In this document: piece by piece, positions 7,131 to 17,265 of the stretch
How the letters are laid out: each line of letters opens with the position of its first letter
How positions within the stretch are numbered: position 1 is the stretch's first letter
Source: an uncultured Clostridia bacterium
GTDB taxonomy: Bacteria > Bacillota > Clostridia > Lachnospirales > CAG-274
Length of the DNA: 64,000 bases
Direction: 5' to 3'
Assembly (NCBI GenBank): GCA_947627855.1
Contig: CANQXR010000003.1
Span: forward strand, 1-64,000
The notes under the pieces: generated by a model
Told to the model about the DNA's origin: nothing
What the model saw: the letters and a program-made list of their open reading frames with translations, nothing else
Databases searched by the model: none
Made by a program: the position numbers and the translations under genes

Positions 7131-10100
7131 ATGAAAATTTACAATTCAGAGGATATGAAAAGACTGTCTTGGGAGTCCTTTTCGGAAACAAGAAAAAGTA
7201 AAGCTGCCTTTTTTGATTTTCTCAGAAAGGCGGCTTTTTTAGATGGGCTAAACATACAATCCTTAATGCTTATTACAAAGTTAAAGCCTGAAGCAAGACT
7301 TTGCAAGACAAAAGCTGAGTGGAATAAAGAAAACGTGCAAATTCTTAATGAGAATGCGAATATTCCGAGCCTAAGACCAAGGTTTGATAAAATCCTGCCA
7401 AACGGCGAAATCAAAACATCACTTGATATAGAATATTTGTATGATATTTCCGACACTGATTCGGAGTATATACGGTGGCAGCCTGACCCTGATACTTTGG
7501 AATCTGAAGAATTTGTAAATACATTTGCAAAAGATATAGGCATAGAAGAAAACTATAATTCATTTGAGGAAGTCTTATCAAGGTTTTTAAACGATGAGAT
7601 AGATTATTTATACGATGGTGATAAAGACTTCGGAGAATTTGTTGAGATAGGCATAAGGACGGTTATCTATGAGAGACTGGGCATAAAAAAGGATTTGCTT
7701 TCGGCCCTGAATCCTGAAAATAAATATTTTAATAGTCTTTCTGAAGTTCCTAATTATACGGTGGGTTATTACATAATGAACAAAGCATTTAATATTTCGG
7801 AAAGAATCGAAAAATCCATAAGAAATTATGAACAAACACATAAACAGGAGACGAAAAAGCAGTCCGAGGATACAGTTGAAAATCTGCCTGAGCAACAGGA
7901 GAATACAGTACCGCCGACACCGCCGAAAGAGTATAAAAACGGCGAAATAATCGGAAATACACCATATAGATATATTTCCAACAAAACATACAGAAAAATT
8001 GAAAGAGAGCTTGCTACTAGGGTTATGGCACGTTTTGAAGAAGCAGGGCTTAAATTCAGTGGACGGGTAAACAGCGAGTCTATAACATTTACTGTAAATG
8101 GAAAGGACAAAGATACAGCAGACAGCTTAATTTCTGAAGTGAAAAAGCTTTATAAAAAGACAAAAACCAGTCTGGCTGAATTTTCCGAACACAAAAATTC
8201 CTTTACGGCTGAGGAAATAGAAGCTGCACGGAATACAAATCTTGTGGATTATCTTTCGGCAAACGGTGAAAATCTTATACGTGTTGGGGCAAAGGAGTAT
8301 ACGCTGAAGGCTCATGATTCTATGAGAATTTCGGAAAACAAGTTTTATTGGAATTCTCAGCACACAGGGGGCAACGCCGTTGATTTTCTGCAAACGTATT
8401 ACGGTCTTGATTTTCAGACTTCTGTCAGAAATCTTCTTGCCTATAACGGACGTCTGATGAGCGAAGAGCTTCAGGCACCAAGATGTCAGGAGCCGCCATC
8501 GGATAGAAAAACCGAAGAAAAACCCGTAAACCCTTTGCCTAATCCTCTTGCTCAAAGTACAGAAAGAGCCTATGCATATCTTACAAAAACAAGAATGATT
8601 GATGAGGACATAGTGAAAGACCTTATTGCAAGTAAGAGCATAGGACAGGACGTAAGGGGAAACATAGTTTATAAGATTTTCGACAAGACGGGAGAATTGA
8701 GCGGAGCAGAAATCAGTGGCACACTTACGGACAAAAAGCACAGATATAAGCAGACCACGGAAAGAAACGGAAACTGCTTTACTGTAATTCCTCAAAAAGC
8801 CGAAGGTTTGCCTGACAGAGCTATATTTTTTGAATCAGCGGTTGACCTTTTAAGCTATTATTCTTTGCACAGAAACGAAACTGCCTTTCTTTTTTCAATG
8901 TCAGGACTAAAGGACAAAGAGGTATTAAAGACAATTAAGGACTATGGGCTTTCTCCCGAAAATTGCCTTATTTCAGCTGACAATGACGAAGCCGGAAAGA
9001 GTTTTGCCGAGAAAATGAACCGAGAATATAACATTTCGTCATACTCAATGACAGAAGATGATATATATAAAAATTGCAGAAACAAGGAAAACATCAAGGA
9101 CTGGAACGACCTCCTGAAACAGGTTAAAGCACAGCCTAAAGAAAAAACCTTTGCCGAACAGGTTGACGATGTTCTTTCTGGTAATGCTGAACAATATGAC
9201 AATTTAAAAGTATGTGATACACCGCAGATTTTATTGGATATAGGTTGTAGTCAGTTACCAATGTTATATACTCAACAGCATTTAAGGGATGCTTTAAAAG
9301 ATAAAAAACCTACTAATAGCCATGGACATGGCTTAACAGTTGAACAAATAAAAGCAATCCCTCAGTTACTGGCGGATCCTGTACTAATTTTTGATTCAAT
9401 TTCACCTCATAAAAATGGTGAAAACAGCATTGTAGTTGTTTTAGATGCCGTAGACAATGATAAAGCTCCTTTGGTTGCAAGTATTGCGCCCAATGGAAAA
9501 GGTATTTATCATCTTGAAATGATAGATACAAATTTTATAACAAGTATTTATGGGAAAGACCATGGCTTTGAGAACTATATAAAAAAAGCGATAGAAAATG
9601 ACGCTATTTTATATTGGAACAAAGAAAAAAGTCAAGCTATGTTCATGTTTCAGGGGCTCCAATTGCCCGAGGCATTTAACAATCTTGACTATAATAAAAT
9701 TATACACCAAAGCCGCAACATTGTCAAGAGTGAAAATGCTGAAAAAACTGCCGAAAAGGAAAACTTCACAAGCGAAATAATCGGAAATACGCCATTCAGA
9801 TATATTCCCAAAAAGAGATACAGAAATGTACCTATTGAAGCAGGACGCAGAATAGCAGAAGAATTTGACAAAAACGGCATTAAGTACAGCGGAAGGACAA
9901 AGGAGGACGGCACAATCACTCTTACCTTTGACGGAAACAAATACGCCAAGTGTGACGCAATAATCAAAGCCGTTCTTGATGAAAACAATAAAACCGACAT
10001 AGCTGCCGAAGCTGTATCGGAGAATATAAAAGAAAGCATTCCCGAAGCCAATAAGTCTAAGGCGACTTCTGATGGAGAAACAAAAGAGCTTATTGATTTA

Positions 10101-13100
10101 AGAAAGGCTCTTGAAACTCACGATATCGTTTACTTAAAAAATCCACCGATAAACGAAGATTACGTATCAGATGCTAAGAAGTCATATTTTACAAATATGA
10201 AAATCATTTACTCTGATGAACAGGAAAAAGGCGGCTTTGTGCTTATTGGGGATATGCACAGCAACAACAGCACTGTAAATGATGTCAGTATAAAGGCTTT
10301 TGGCGAAAGTGTACAGAGCGCAGTTGATTATATAAGCTCAAATGCTCTTGAAATTGACCATACAGAAAAGATAGAACCACATTTAACAGAGCCTTTAGAA
10401 AAGTCAGAAGAAAGTAAAAGTGCTGAAAAAGATAAGGTAAATAATCCCGATAACATCAAAGTAGGCGATTATATAAGATATCGTGATAAAAGCTGGAAAG
10501 TAACGTCAATATCGGGCGATTTTAGCATTGCTCTTGAAAATACAGACAAAAATGACATTATGAGCGTATCCTCACTTATGGGTCATTGGAAAGAGCGTAT
10601 ACAGGAAGATGGCTTTGAAATACTTGACCCTCGTGATTTTTCGGACTATGAAAAAGCACAAGATGTTCCCTCCAATGCCAAAGCTTCTGGAAATGACGAA
10701 AATCAGATGGACCTGTTTTCTATGGGAGATTCGGAAAACGCTGATATAGCAGAAACCGAAAGACCCATTTCAGATGTGAGCGATTCACAGCATATATTGC
10801 CGGATATTAATGATATCATAACTTGGAAATCTGTTTCGGATTGGTACAGAGTTGAAAATATCGATAATGAATCAATCACACTTCACGCAGTTCAAAGTCC
10901 TGAAAATTTTGCCAATTATACAATAAAGGTTAATATTGCTGATTTTGTCAAAGAATCTTTTCAGAAGATTGATGTTGATACTGTTGAAAATAAAGCCGAG
11001 ACGGTCGAAGAAAGCAAGCCAAAGGCGGAAAACTTTGTTATAACAGAAAAGGACACCTTCGGGGATTATTTTGCTGTGGGTGTCAGAGGCATAAATAATG
11101 TTGCCAAGGCAAACATTGAAGCAATACGCACTCTCAAAAGGGTTGAGAGTGAGGACAGAAGTCCTACGGCCGAGGAACAGGCTGTTATGGCTAAATATGT
11201 TGGCTGGGGCGGTCTTGCCGATGTATTTGACGAGAACAGGGGTATATATCTCCAAAATGAAAGGCAGGAGCTTAAAGAGCTTCTGACGGAAAAGGAATAT
11301 GTATCTGCTATGGATTCGTCAACGGACGCTTTCTACACGCCCACCTTTATAATCGAGGCTGTTTACAAGGGACTTGAAAATCTTGGTTTTCAGGGCGGTA
11401 AAATATTGGAGCCGTCAATGGGCGTAGGCAAGTTTTTTGGTCTTTTGCCTGAAGAAATGAGAAAATCAAAGCTTTACGGCGTGGAGCTTGACAGTATTTC
11501 GGGGCGTATTGCAAAAATGCTTTATCCCGATTCGGGCATACAGATAAAAGGCTTTGAAAAAACCGATTTCAAGAGCAATTTCTTTGATGTGGCGGTGGGT
11601 AATGTTCCCTTTGGAAATGTGAGAATTTCCGACAAGGACTTTAAAGACAGCTCACTCGTTCACGACTACTTCTTTAAAAAGGCACTGGACAAGGTTCGTC
11701 CCGGCGGTGTTGTTGCCTTTGTGACTTCAAAGGGAACCATGGACAAGCAAAGCACAGCGGTAAGAAAATATCTTGCCGAAAGGGCCGACCTTTTGGGGGC
11801 TGTAAGACTTCCCAACGCCGCCTTTCAGAGCGCAGGAACCTCCGCAACATTTTATGATATTGTTTTCCTGCAAAAGAGGGCAAAAACAAGAGATTTAAGG
11901 GAAGATGTTCCCGATTGGGTATATACCGACAAAACCTCTGATTTTTATGGCAACGAATTTGAAATGAACAGATATTTCATAGAAAACCCTCATATGATTT
12001 GCGGCGAGATGACAATAACAAACGGTCGCTACGGACCGGAAACAAAATGTACTCCATACTATGCCGATTCTTTTGAAAAGCTTCTGTCAGAAGCAATTTC
12101 AAACATACAGGGCAGCATAAAGGAGCCTGAAATTATTTCCGAGGAGGTCGCAGAAGAAACCGAAAACCTTTCCGGGAGGGCTGATGATGAGGGGCTTATT
12201 CCCGAAAATTACAGAAATTTCTGCTATTTTTCAGAAAACGGAAATGTATATTTCCGAGAGAACGATGTCCTTAAAAAGCAGGATTTAAGCGGGAAAAAGC
12301 TTGAAAGAATGAAAGGTCTTATTGAAACAAGCGAAACTCTGAGAGAGCTTATAGCTGCCGAAAGGGACAGCGGCTTTTCGGATTATGAGGTTGAGAAAAT
12401 TTCATCACTTATGACCAAGCTCAATAATGTCTATGACAATTTCGTCAAAAAATATGGATTTCTTTCTGAGTCTGCAAACAAGTCCCTTTTTTCCGAGGAC
12501 GATACTGCTCCTCTGCTCCTTGCCCTTGAAGATAAGGACGAAAAGGGAAATGTTAAAAAAGCGGATATTTTTTCTGTAAGGACTATCTCTCCCTACATTC
12601 CCGTCACAAGAACGGACACCGCAGCTGAAGCCTTGGCTGTTTCTGTTGCCGAAAAACTGCGTGTAGATCTTGACTTTATGTCGGGTCTTTGCGGAAAGTC
12701 TGAGGAGGAAATTATAAAGGAGCTTGAGGGAGTGATTTTCAAAAATCCCGAAACGGAAGAATACGAAACGGCAGACGAATATCTGTCGGGAAATGTCCGC
12801 AAAAAGCTCAGGACAGCCGAAAAAGCAGCCGAGGAAAGTGCGGAGTATGCCGCAAATGTAAAGGCTCTTAAAGAGATTATGCCTGAAGAACTGACAGCTG
12901 AGGAAATATCGGCGCAACTCGGCTCGGTGTGGATTCCCGTAAAATATTATGAACAATTTATTTATGAAACCCTCAAAACGCCACACAATATGAGAAGTAA
13001 CAATATAGGCAGCTATGACAATCCTTTTGCCGCCAAAATTGGTCGTTATTACGACAATATTTTTGCTTTGGATTATAATCCCTATACATCGGTGTGGGCA

Positions 13101-15926
13101 ATAAGCAATTCCGGCACAATGTCGGCGGCAGATGACGTTAATTCCTCACAGGTCTACGGAACGTCCCGAATAAATGCTTACAAAATAATAGAAAATACGC
13201 TTAACGGCAAGCCCGTAAGAGTTATGGATTATTACATGGACGGCAACGGCCATAAAAAGTCCGTTCTCAATCAAAAGGAAACTGACCTTGCCTGTGAAAA
13301 GCAGCAGCTTCTCAAAGAAAAATTCAAAAACTGGATTTTTGCGGACCCCGAAAGAGCAGACGACCTCTGCCGTCTATACAACGAAAAATTCAATTCCATG
13401 CGTCCGAGGGAATATGACGGAAGCCACCTCAACTTTGTGGGCATGAACTCCGAAATAACCTTACGGGAACATCAGAAAAACGCCATAGCCCACAGCATTT
13501 ACGGCAAAAACACACTTCTTGCCCACACAGTAGGTGCAGGCAAAACCTTTGAAATGGCAGCTTCGGCAATGGAAAGCAAGCGTCTGGGGCTTTGCAGCAA
13601 AAGCCTTATAGTTGTACCAAAGCACATCGTGGGGCAGACAGCCAAGGAATTTTTAACACTATATCCCGGGGCAAATATTTTAGTGCCTTCCAAAAACGAC
13701 TTTACGCCTAAAAACAGGCAAAGGTTCTGTTCAAGGATAGCCACGGGAAACTACGATGCCGTAATAATAAGCCACGAACAGCTTGAAAAAATACCTCTTT
13801 CGGCTGAAAGACAGATGGCATTTATTGAAGATGAGATAAATGAAATATCCGAATTTCTGGACAGTGTAAAGGCGGAGAAAAACAACAGGGGCTTCACAGT
13901 AAAGGAGCTTGCGGCAGTGAGGAAAAACCTCAAAAGCAAGTTAGAAGCCCTGACGGAGAAAAAATCCAAGGATACGGCAGTAACCTTTGAGGATTTGGGC
14001 GTAGACAAAATTTACATAGATGAAGCTCACAATTTCAAGAATTTATTTTTTGCAAGCAAAATGACAAACGTTGCAGGAGTAAACACAAGCAGCCGCAGCC
14101 AGAGAGCAGAGGATTTATACCTTAAATGCCGCTATATTGACGAAAAAACAGGCGGCAGAGGTATTGTCTTTGCAACAGGTACTCCTGTGTCCAACTCCAT
14201 GTCAGAGCTTTTTATAATGCAGAAATATCTGCAAAATGACAGACTGAAGGAGCTGGGACTTCAGAATTTCGATGCCTGGGCAAGCTCCTTCGGAGAAACA
14301 AAAACATCTCTTGAACTTGCTCCCGAAGGCAAGGGCTATCGTATGAAAACACGCTTTGCAAAATTCTATAATCTGCCGGAGCTTATGACAATTTTTAAGG
14401 AAACAGCGGACGTAAAGACGGCGGACGTACTGGATTTGCCTGTTCCGAAAGCAAACTTCCACACAATTTCAGCAGAAGCAACGGACATACAGAAAGGTAT
14501 GGTCGAGGAGCTTTCACAGCGTGCTGAAAGGATAAGGAGCGGCAATGTTGACCCCTCCGAGGATAATATGCTGAAGATAACGAATGACGGCCGCAGACTT
14601 GCTCTTGACCAAAGGATAATCAATCCTCTTTTGGAGGACAACCCCGAAAGCAAGGTAAATATCTGCGCCAGAAATGTGTTTAAAATCTGGCTGGAAACAA
14701 CTCCCGACAGGTCGGCTCAGCTTATTTTCTGTGACCTTTCCACACCGAAAGGCGAGGGCTTCAGCGTTTATGATGATATAAGGCAAAAGCTTATAAATCA
14801 GGGGATTCCCTCTGAAGAGATAGCCTTTATTCACGACTACAATACTGACGAACAGAAACAGGCTCTTTTTGAAAAGGTGAATAACGGCGAGGTTAGTGTT
14901 CTTTTAGGCTCTACGGGTAAAATGGGGACAGGCGTGAATGTTCAGACAAGACTTAAAGCCCTCCACCATCTGGACTGCCCATGGCGTCCCTCAGATCTCG
15001 AACAGAGGAACGGCCGTATTATACGCCAAGGCAACACCAACAAAGAGGTTGACATTTACAGCTATGTCACAAAAAACACATTTGACAGCTATATGTATCA
15101 GCTTGTGGAAAACAAGCAGCGTTTCATAAGTCAGATAATGACAAGCAAAACTCCGGCAAGAGCTGCCGAGGACGTAGATGAAACTGTTCTTAGCTATGCC
15201 GAGATAAAGGCAATCGCTGCAGGAGACCCCAAGATAAAGGAAAAGACGGAGCTTGACATAGAAGTGAATCGCCTTGACAGACTTTACGGAGCATATAAGG
15301 AAAACCATCGCAAGCTGCAAAGAGAGATTTCAGAGAAATATCCTCTTGAAATAAAAATGAGCAAAGCTGCCGCCGAGGGCTATAAAAAGGATATGGAATA
15401 TGTCAATGAAAATGTTCCCTCCGATTTTACGGGAATAACATTTTACAAAAGCGACAAAACCTGTACCGATAAAAAAGAAGCAGGAACAATACTCCTTCAG
15501 GAAAGCCTTAATAATGCTCAGAATAATAAACCCATAGGCAAGTACAGGGGCTTTGAAATAATTCCATCCTTTGGCGACAGGCTTGAAGAATTCAAGCTCA
15601 CCCTCAAAAGGGAAATGTCCTATACAATCGTATTGGGCGATGACCCAATAGGCAATATAACCCGTCTTGACAATGCCCTTAAACACATCGATAAAAAATA
15701 CGATGCAGCCATAGCAAGCATAAAAAAGACGGAAACAGGACTTGAAACACTGAAAGAGGAAATCAAAAAACCATTCCCTCATTTAAATGAACTGAAAGCC
15801 AAAAAAGCCCGCCTGGAATCCCTCAACAAAGAATTAACCGAAGCCCTCATACCGAAGCAGGAACCTTCAGCCGAAAAAGAATCTCCCCAAAAACAGAAAT
15901 CAGCTCACCGCAGCGAAGCAAGATAA
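7131..15926 (+). CDS. Giant polyvalent ICE protein: ArdC/LtrC-like, DUF3991/Toprim, MuF-C-like, N6-adenine methylase and SNF2-type helicase
   Basis: A 2,931-residue cytoplasmic protein. Domains in order: an ArdC/LtrC-like N-terminus (about 20-110) and a GNTP module (272-345). A DUF3991/CHC2-like zinc-free finger (356-440) and Toprim-like domain (476-650) follow, then a MuF-C-like nuclease-fold domain (690-863) and a second GNTP module (880-953). After linkers with an SH3-like strand set comes an N6-adenine methylase with LEPSMGVGKF and catalytic motif NVPF at 1491-1494. The SNF2 helicase has Walker A VGAGKT near 2133, DEAH at 2297, ATGTPVSNS near 2346 and QRNGRIIRQG near 2625. The C-terminus is coiled coil. 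Such proteins are thought to enter recipient cells and protect incoming DNA from restriction (polyvalent protein model). Start set by a GGGAGAGTGA site. Confidence 0.85.
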   Translation: MKIYNSEDMKRLSWESFSETRKSKAAFFDFLRKAAFLDGLNIQSLMLITKLKPEARLCKTKAEWNKENVQILNENANIPSLRPRFDKILPNGEIKTSLDIEYLYDISDTDSEYIRWQPDPDTLESEEFVNTFAKDIGIEENYNSFEEVLSRFLNDEIDYLYDGDKDFGEFVEIGIRTVIYERLGIKKDLLSALNPENKYFNSLSEVPNYTVGYYIMNKAFNISERIEKSIRNYEQTHKQETKKQSEDTVENLPEQQENTVPPTPPKEYKNGEIIGNTPYRYISNKTYRKIERELATRVMARFEEAGLKFSGRVNSESITFTVNGKDKDTADSLISEVKKLYKKTKTSLAEFSEHKNSFTAEEIEAARNTNLVDYLSANGENLIRVGAKEYTLKAHDSMRISENKFYWNSQHTGGNAVDFLQTYYGLDFQTSVRNLLAYNGRLMSEELQAPRCQEPPSDRKTEEKPVNPLPNPLAQSTERAYAYLTKTRMIDEDIVKDLIASKSIGQDVRGNIVYKIFDKTGELSGAEISGTLTDKKHRYKQTTERNGNCFTVIPQKAEGLPDRAIFFESAVDLLSYYSLHRNETAFLFSMSGLKDKEVLKTIKDYGLSPENCLISADNDEAGKSFAEKMNREYNISSYSMTEDDIYKNCRNKENIKDWNDLLKQVKAQPKEKTFAEQVDDVLSGNAEQYDNLKVCDTPQILLDIGCSQLPMLYTQQHLRDALKDKKPTNSHGHGLTVEQIKAIPQLLADPVLIFDSISPHKNGENSIVVVLDAVDNDKAPLVASIAPNGKGIYHLEMIDTNFITSIYGKDHGFENYIKKAIENDAILYWNKEKSQAMFMFQGLQLPEAFNNLDYNKIIHQSRNIVKSENAEKTAEKENFTSEIIGNTPFRYIPKKRYRNVPIEAGRRIAEEFDKNGIKYSGRTKEDGTITLTFDGNKYAKCDAIIKAVLDENNKTDIAAEAVSENIKESIPEANKSKATSDGETKELIDLRKALETHDIVYLKNPPINEDYVSDAKKSYFTNMKIIYSDEQEKGGFVLIGDMHSNNSTVNDVSIKAFGESVQSAVDYISSNALEIDHTEKIEPHLTEPLEKSEESKSAEKDKVNNPDNIKVGDYIRYRDKSWKVTSISGDFSIALENTDKNDIMSVSSLMGHWKERIQEDGFEILDPRDFSDYEKAQDVPSNAKASGNDENQMDLFSMGDSENADIAETERPISDVSDSQHILPDINDIITWKSVSDWYRVENIDNESITLHAVQSPENFANYTIKVNIADFVKESFQKIDVDTVENKAETVEESKPKAENFVITEKDTFGDYFAVGVRGINNVAKANIEAIRTLKRVESEDRSPTAEEQAVMAKYVGWGGLADVFDENRGIYLQNERQELKELLTEKEYVSAMDSSTDAFYTPTFIIEAVYKGLENLGFQGGKILEPSMGVGKFFGLLPEEMRKSKLYGVELDSISGRIAKMLYPDSGIQIKGFEKTDFKSNFFDVAVGNVPFGNVRISDKDFKDSSLVHDYFFKKALDKVRPGGVVAFVTSKGTMDKQSTAVRKYLAERADLLGAVRLPNAAFQSAGTSATFYDIVFLQKRAKTRDLREDVPDWVYTDKTSDFYGNEFEMNRYFIENPHMICGEMTITNGRYGPETKCTPYYADSFEKLLSEAISNIQGSIKEPEIISEEVAEETENLSGRADDEGLIPENYRNFCYFSENGNVYFRENDVLKKQDLSGKKLERMKGLIETSETLRELIAAERDSGFSDYEVEKISSLMTKLNNVYDNFVKKYGFLSESANKSLFSEDDTAPLLLALEDKDEKGNVKKADIFSVRTISPYIPVTRTDTAAEALAVSVAEKLRVDLDFMSGLCGKSEEEIIKELEGVIFKNPETEEYETADEYLSGNVRKKLRTAEKAAEESAEYAANVKALKEIMPEELTAEEISAQLGSVWIPVKYYEQFIYETLKTPHNMRSNNIGSYDNPFAAKIGRYYDNIFALDYNPYTSVWAISNSGTMSAADDVNSSQVYGTSRINAYKIIENTLNGKPVRVMDYYMDGNGHKKSVLNQKETDLACEKQQLLKEKFKNWIFADPERADDLCRLYNEKFNSMRPREYDGSHLNFVGMNSEITLREHQKNAIAHSIYGKNTLLAHTVGAGKTFEMAASAMESKRLGLCSKSLIVVPKHIVGQTAKEFLTLYPGANILVPSKNDFTPKNRQRFCSRIATGNYDAVIISHEQLEKIPLSAERQMAFIEDEINEISEFLDSVKAEKNNRGFTVKELAAVRKNLKSKLEALTEKKSKDTAVTFEDLGVDKIYIDEAHNFKNLFFASKMTNVAGVNTSSRSQRAEDLYLKCRYIDEKTGGRGIVFATGTPVSNSMSELFIMQKYLQNDRLKELGLQNFDAWASSFGETKTSLELAPEGKGYRMKTRFAKFYNLPELMTIFKETADVKTADVLDLPVPKANFHTISAEATDIQKGMVEELSQRAERIRSGNVDPSEDNMLKITNDGRRLALDQRIINPLLEDNPESKVNICARNVFKIWLETTPDRSAQLIFCDLSTPKGEGFSVYDDIRQKLINQGIPSEEIAFIHDYNTDEQKQALFEKVNNGEVSVLLGSTGKMGTGVNVQTRLKALHHLDCPWRPSDLEQRNGRIIRQGNTNKEVDIYSYVTKNTFDSYMYQLVENKQRFISQIMTSKTPARAAEDVDETVLSYAEIKAIAAGDPKIKEKTELDIEVNRLDRLYGAYKENHRKLQREISEKYPLEIKMSKAAAEGYKKDMEYVNENVPSDFTGITFYKSDKTCTDKKEAGTILLQESLNNAQNNKPIGKYRGFEIIPSFGDRLEEFKLTLKREMSYTIVLGDDPIGNITRLDNALKHIDKKYDAAIASIKKTETGLETLKEEIKKPFPHLNELKAKKARLESLNKELTEALIPKQEPSAEKESPQKQKSAHRSEAR
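9200..9720 (+). other. MuF-C-like domain inside the giant protein
   Basis: Residues about 690-863 contain HGHGLTVEQIKAIPQLLADP, then two beta strands (VLIFDS, NSIVVVLDA) and a C-terminal helix before LQLPEAFNNL. This pattern is that of the MuF C-terminal / barnase-like domains of phages and conjugative elements. The base composition here is more AT-rich than the flanking Toprim and methylase parts, which hints at separate insertion of the module. Confidence 0.6.
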
Positions 15927-15933
15927 ACCAATT

Positions 15934-15959
15934 CCTCCCGTCCCCAAAAAGACGGGAGG
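15934..15959 (+). terminator. Hairpin after the giant gene
   Basis: Nine-base perfect stem CCTCCCGTC / GACGGGAGG with an 8-base loop, followed by an AT-rich but not strongly U-rich stretch. It may be a weak terminator or an mRNA-stabilising hairpin ahead of the cargo genes. Confidence 0.5.
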
Positions 15960-15991
15960 ATATTTCTTAATACGAAAGGAGATTATAAAAA

Positions 15992-16393
15992 ATGAACTTT
16001 TCGACTTCAAAAAGCTCTGCCGAATTTTTTGATGAAGCCTTTTGCAAGATTACATCAGTGGATTCTTGGGGCATTTATTTGAAATCAGGTTGTACCGTTC
16101 CTTTCAAATATAGGAAACTTTACAGACTTAAAAGAAAAGAACGGCAGAAACGGATTCTTAAAAACTTTTGTCCCGAATTTCCTTTAGAAAACACTGAAAA
16201 CATAAAACTGCCCTTTGCTTTCAGACTTAAATTATTTTGTCTGAAGCACAGCATTCTGAAAAAAATCTATAAGTGTTTTTTCAGAAAATACTGGTCACCT
16301 TATCAGGAGGATACAACCACACCAAAGGATTATTGTATTCCCAAACAAATCTATAACATAAAAACCCTTAAAAATCTATTGGATAGGGCATAA
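15992..16393 (+). CDS. Hypothetical ICE cargo protein
   Basis: A 133-residue, strongly basic protein rich in Lys, Phe, Tyr and Cys. No signal peptide or clear membrane segment, and no recognisable family. An AAAGGAG site lies about 11 bases before the ATG, a longer spacing than its neighbours. It starts the cargo block between the giant gene and the toxin locus and is followed 18 bases later by another small gene. Confidence 0.6.
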   Translation: MNFSTSKSSAEFFDEAFCKITSVDSWGIYLKSGCTVPFKYRKLYRLKRKERQKRILKNFCPEFPLENTENIKLPFAFRLKLFCLKHSILKKIYKCFFRKYWSPYQEDTTTPKDYCIPKQIYNIKTLKNLLDRA

Positions 16394-16411
16394 ACGAAAG
16401 GAGCGTTTATT

Positions 16412-16717
16412 ATGAGTAAATCAAAGCATAAACAAATAAAGCACGAAAGGATATTCTATAACAGAGCAAGGTTACAAAAGGCGGAGAACATAAATTGCGA
16501 AAACTGCTTTGAGCCTGTGGCATTTCATCTTAGGGATAACTGTCACGATTTTTCAATGGGTTTATCAACGGTCATGGAGTGTCTTACATTTGCAATAGAA
16601 AAAGGTTATCTGCCGAAATTGCCTATGAGTTGGTTAAGCAATGCAGATGATGTTTGTGAAACACATTATTCAAATAATGAAAAACTTTGTTATTATGATT
16701 GCGAGAGTAACAAATAA
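16412..16717 (+). CDS. Hypothetical cysteine-containing protein
   Basis: A 101-residue protein with seven cysteines (NCENCFEP near 30, DNCHD, MECL, DVCETHY, LCYYDCE). The spacing suggests metal binding but does not match a zinc ribbon I know. AAAGGAG precedes the ATG. It lies directly upstream of the Cys-rich gene and the radical SAM gene, so it may belong to the same functional set. Confidence 0.6.
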   Translation: MSKSKHKQIKHERIFYNRARLQKAENINCENCFEPVAFHLRDNCHDFSMGLSTVMECLTFAIEKGYLPKLPMSWLSNADDVCETHYSNNEKLCYYDCESNK

Positions 16718-16731
16718 AAACGGAGGAAAAT

Positions 16732-17265
16732 ATGGATCTAAGATTACAGCAGCTAAAGGAAACTATACACTTTCCCGAAAACAATTTTGTTATAGGTGAG
16801 GTATACAATCTTATTTTGATTGACATTGAGGATAATACGAAGCGCATTGTTAATATCAGAAAATTAAATAATTTTGGCAAAATGGAAAAGGAAATTTGTC
16901 AAATCAGCTGCACAGTATGCTCACAGGACTGCTCCTGCTGCACTTCGGGCTTTGAAGTCAGTCTTATTGAGTATTTTACAATTCTCCGATATATAGGTAT
17001 TAGCTTCGGAGAAAGCTATATAAAAGAATTTTTGGACAAAGACAAAGTAAGCTTCTTATCTTCCCATTGTTTTATTATAGACAGCACAAACGAAAAGCAC
17101 AGTAATATATATGAGTTAAGGCTTTTACAAAACAAGCCTACAATATACTGCCCGAAAATTTATGCTTATAGGTTTTCCAATACAGAAGATGGACAACTTG
17201 AACAGGAAACAATAATCAACTTCAATAATGCAGATAAAGGAGAGCGATTAAAATGCTTAATATAG
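16732..17265 (+). CDS. Cys-rich protein with a borrowed C-terminal tail
   Basis: A 177-residue protein with a dense cysteine cluster, CQISCTVCSQDCSCC, near residue 57-71. Its spacing begins CX3CX2C, as in radical SAM enzymes, but no SAM-binding barrel surrounds it, so metal or Fe-S binding is only a guess. The last 21 residues (EQETIINFNNADKGE...) match the N-terminus of the separate protein at 18592, and the matching DNA (17197-17235) is nearly identical. This suggests the gene end arose by recombination into a copy of that gene. The stop overlaps the radical SAM start by 13 bases. GGAGGAAAAT precedes the ATG. Confidence 0.65.
   Translation: MDLRLQQLKETIHFPENNFVIGEVYNLILIDIEDNTKRIVNIRKLNNFGKMEKEICQISCTVCSQDCSCCTSGFEVSLIEYFTILRYIGISFGESYIKEFLDKDKVSFLSSHCFIIDSTNEKHSNIYELRLLQNKPTIYCPKIYAYRFSNTEDGQLEQETIINFNNADKGERLKCLI

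Noticed and set aside
8127..8795. 222-codon antisense frame
   Set aside because: Shadow of the DUF3991/Toprim region; no start signal.
12405..12986. 193-codon antisense frame opposite the giant ICE gene
   Set aside because: Cys/Phe-rich shadow of the conserved methylase-helicase coding strand with no ribosome site.
16899..16945. CX3CX2C of the Cys-rich protein as a second radical SAM enzyme
   Set aside because: The protein is only 177 residues and lacks the barrel strands and glycine-rich motif; the spacing is probably coincidental in a Cys-dense patch.
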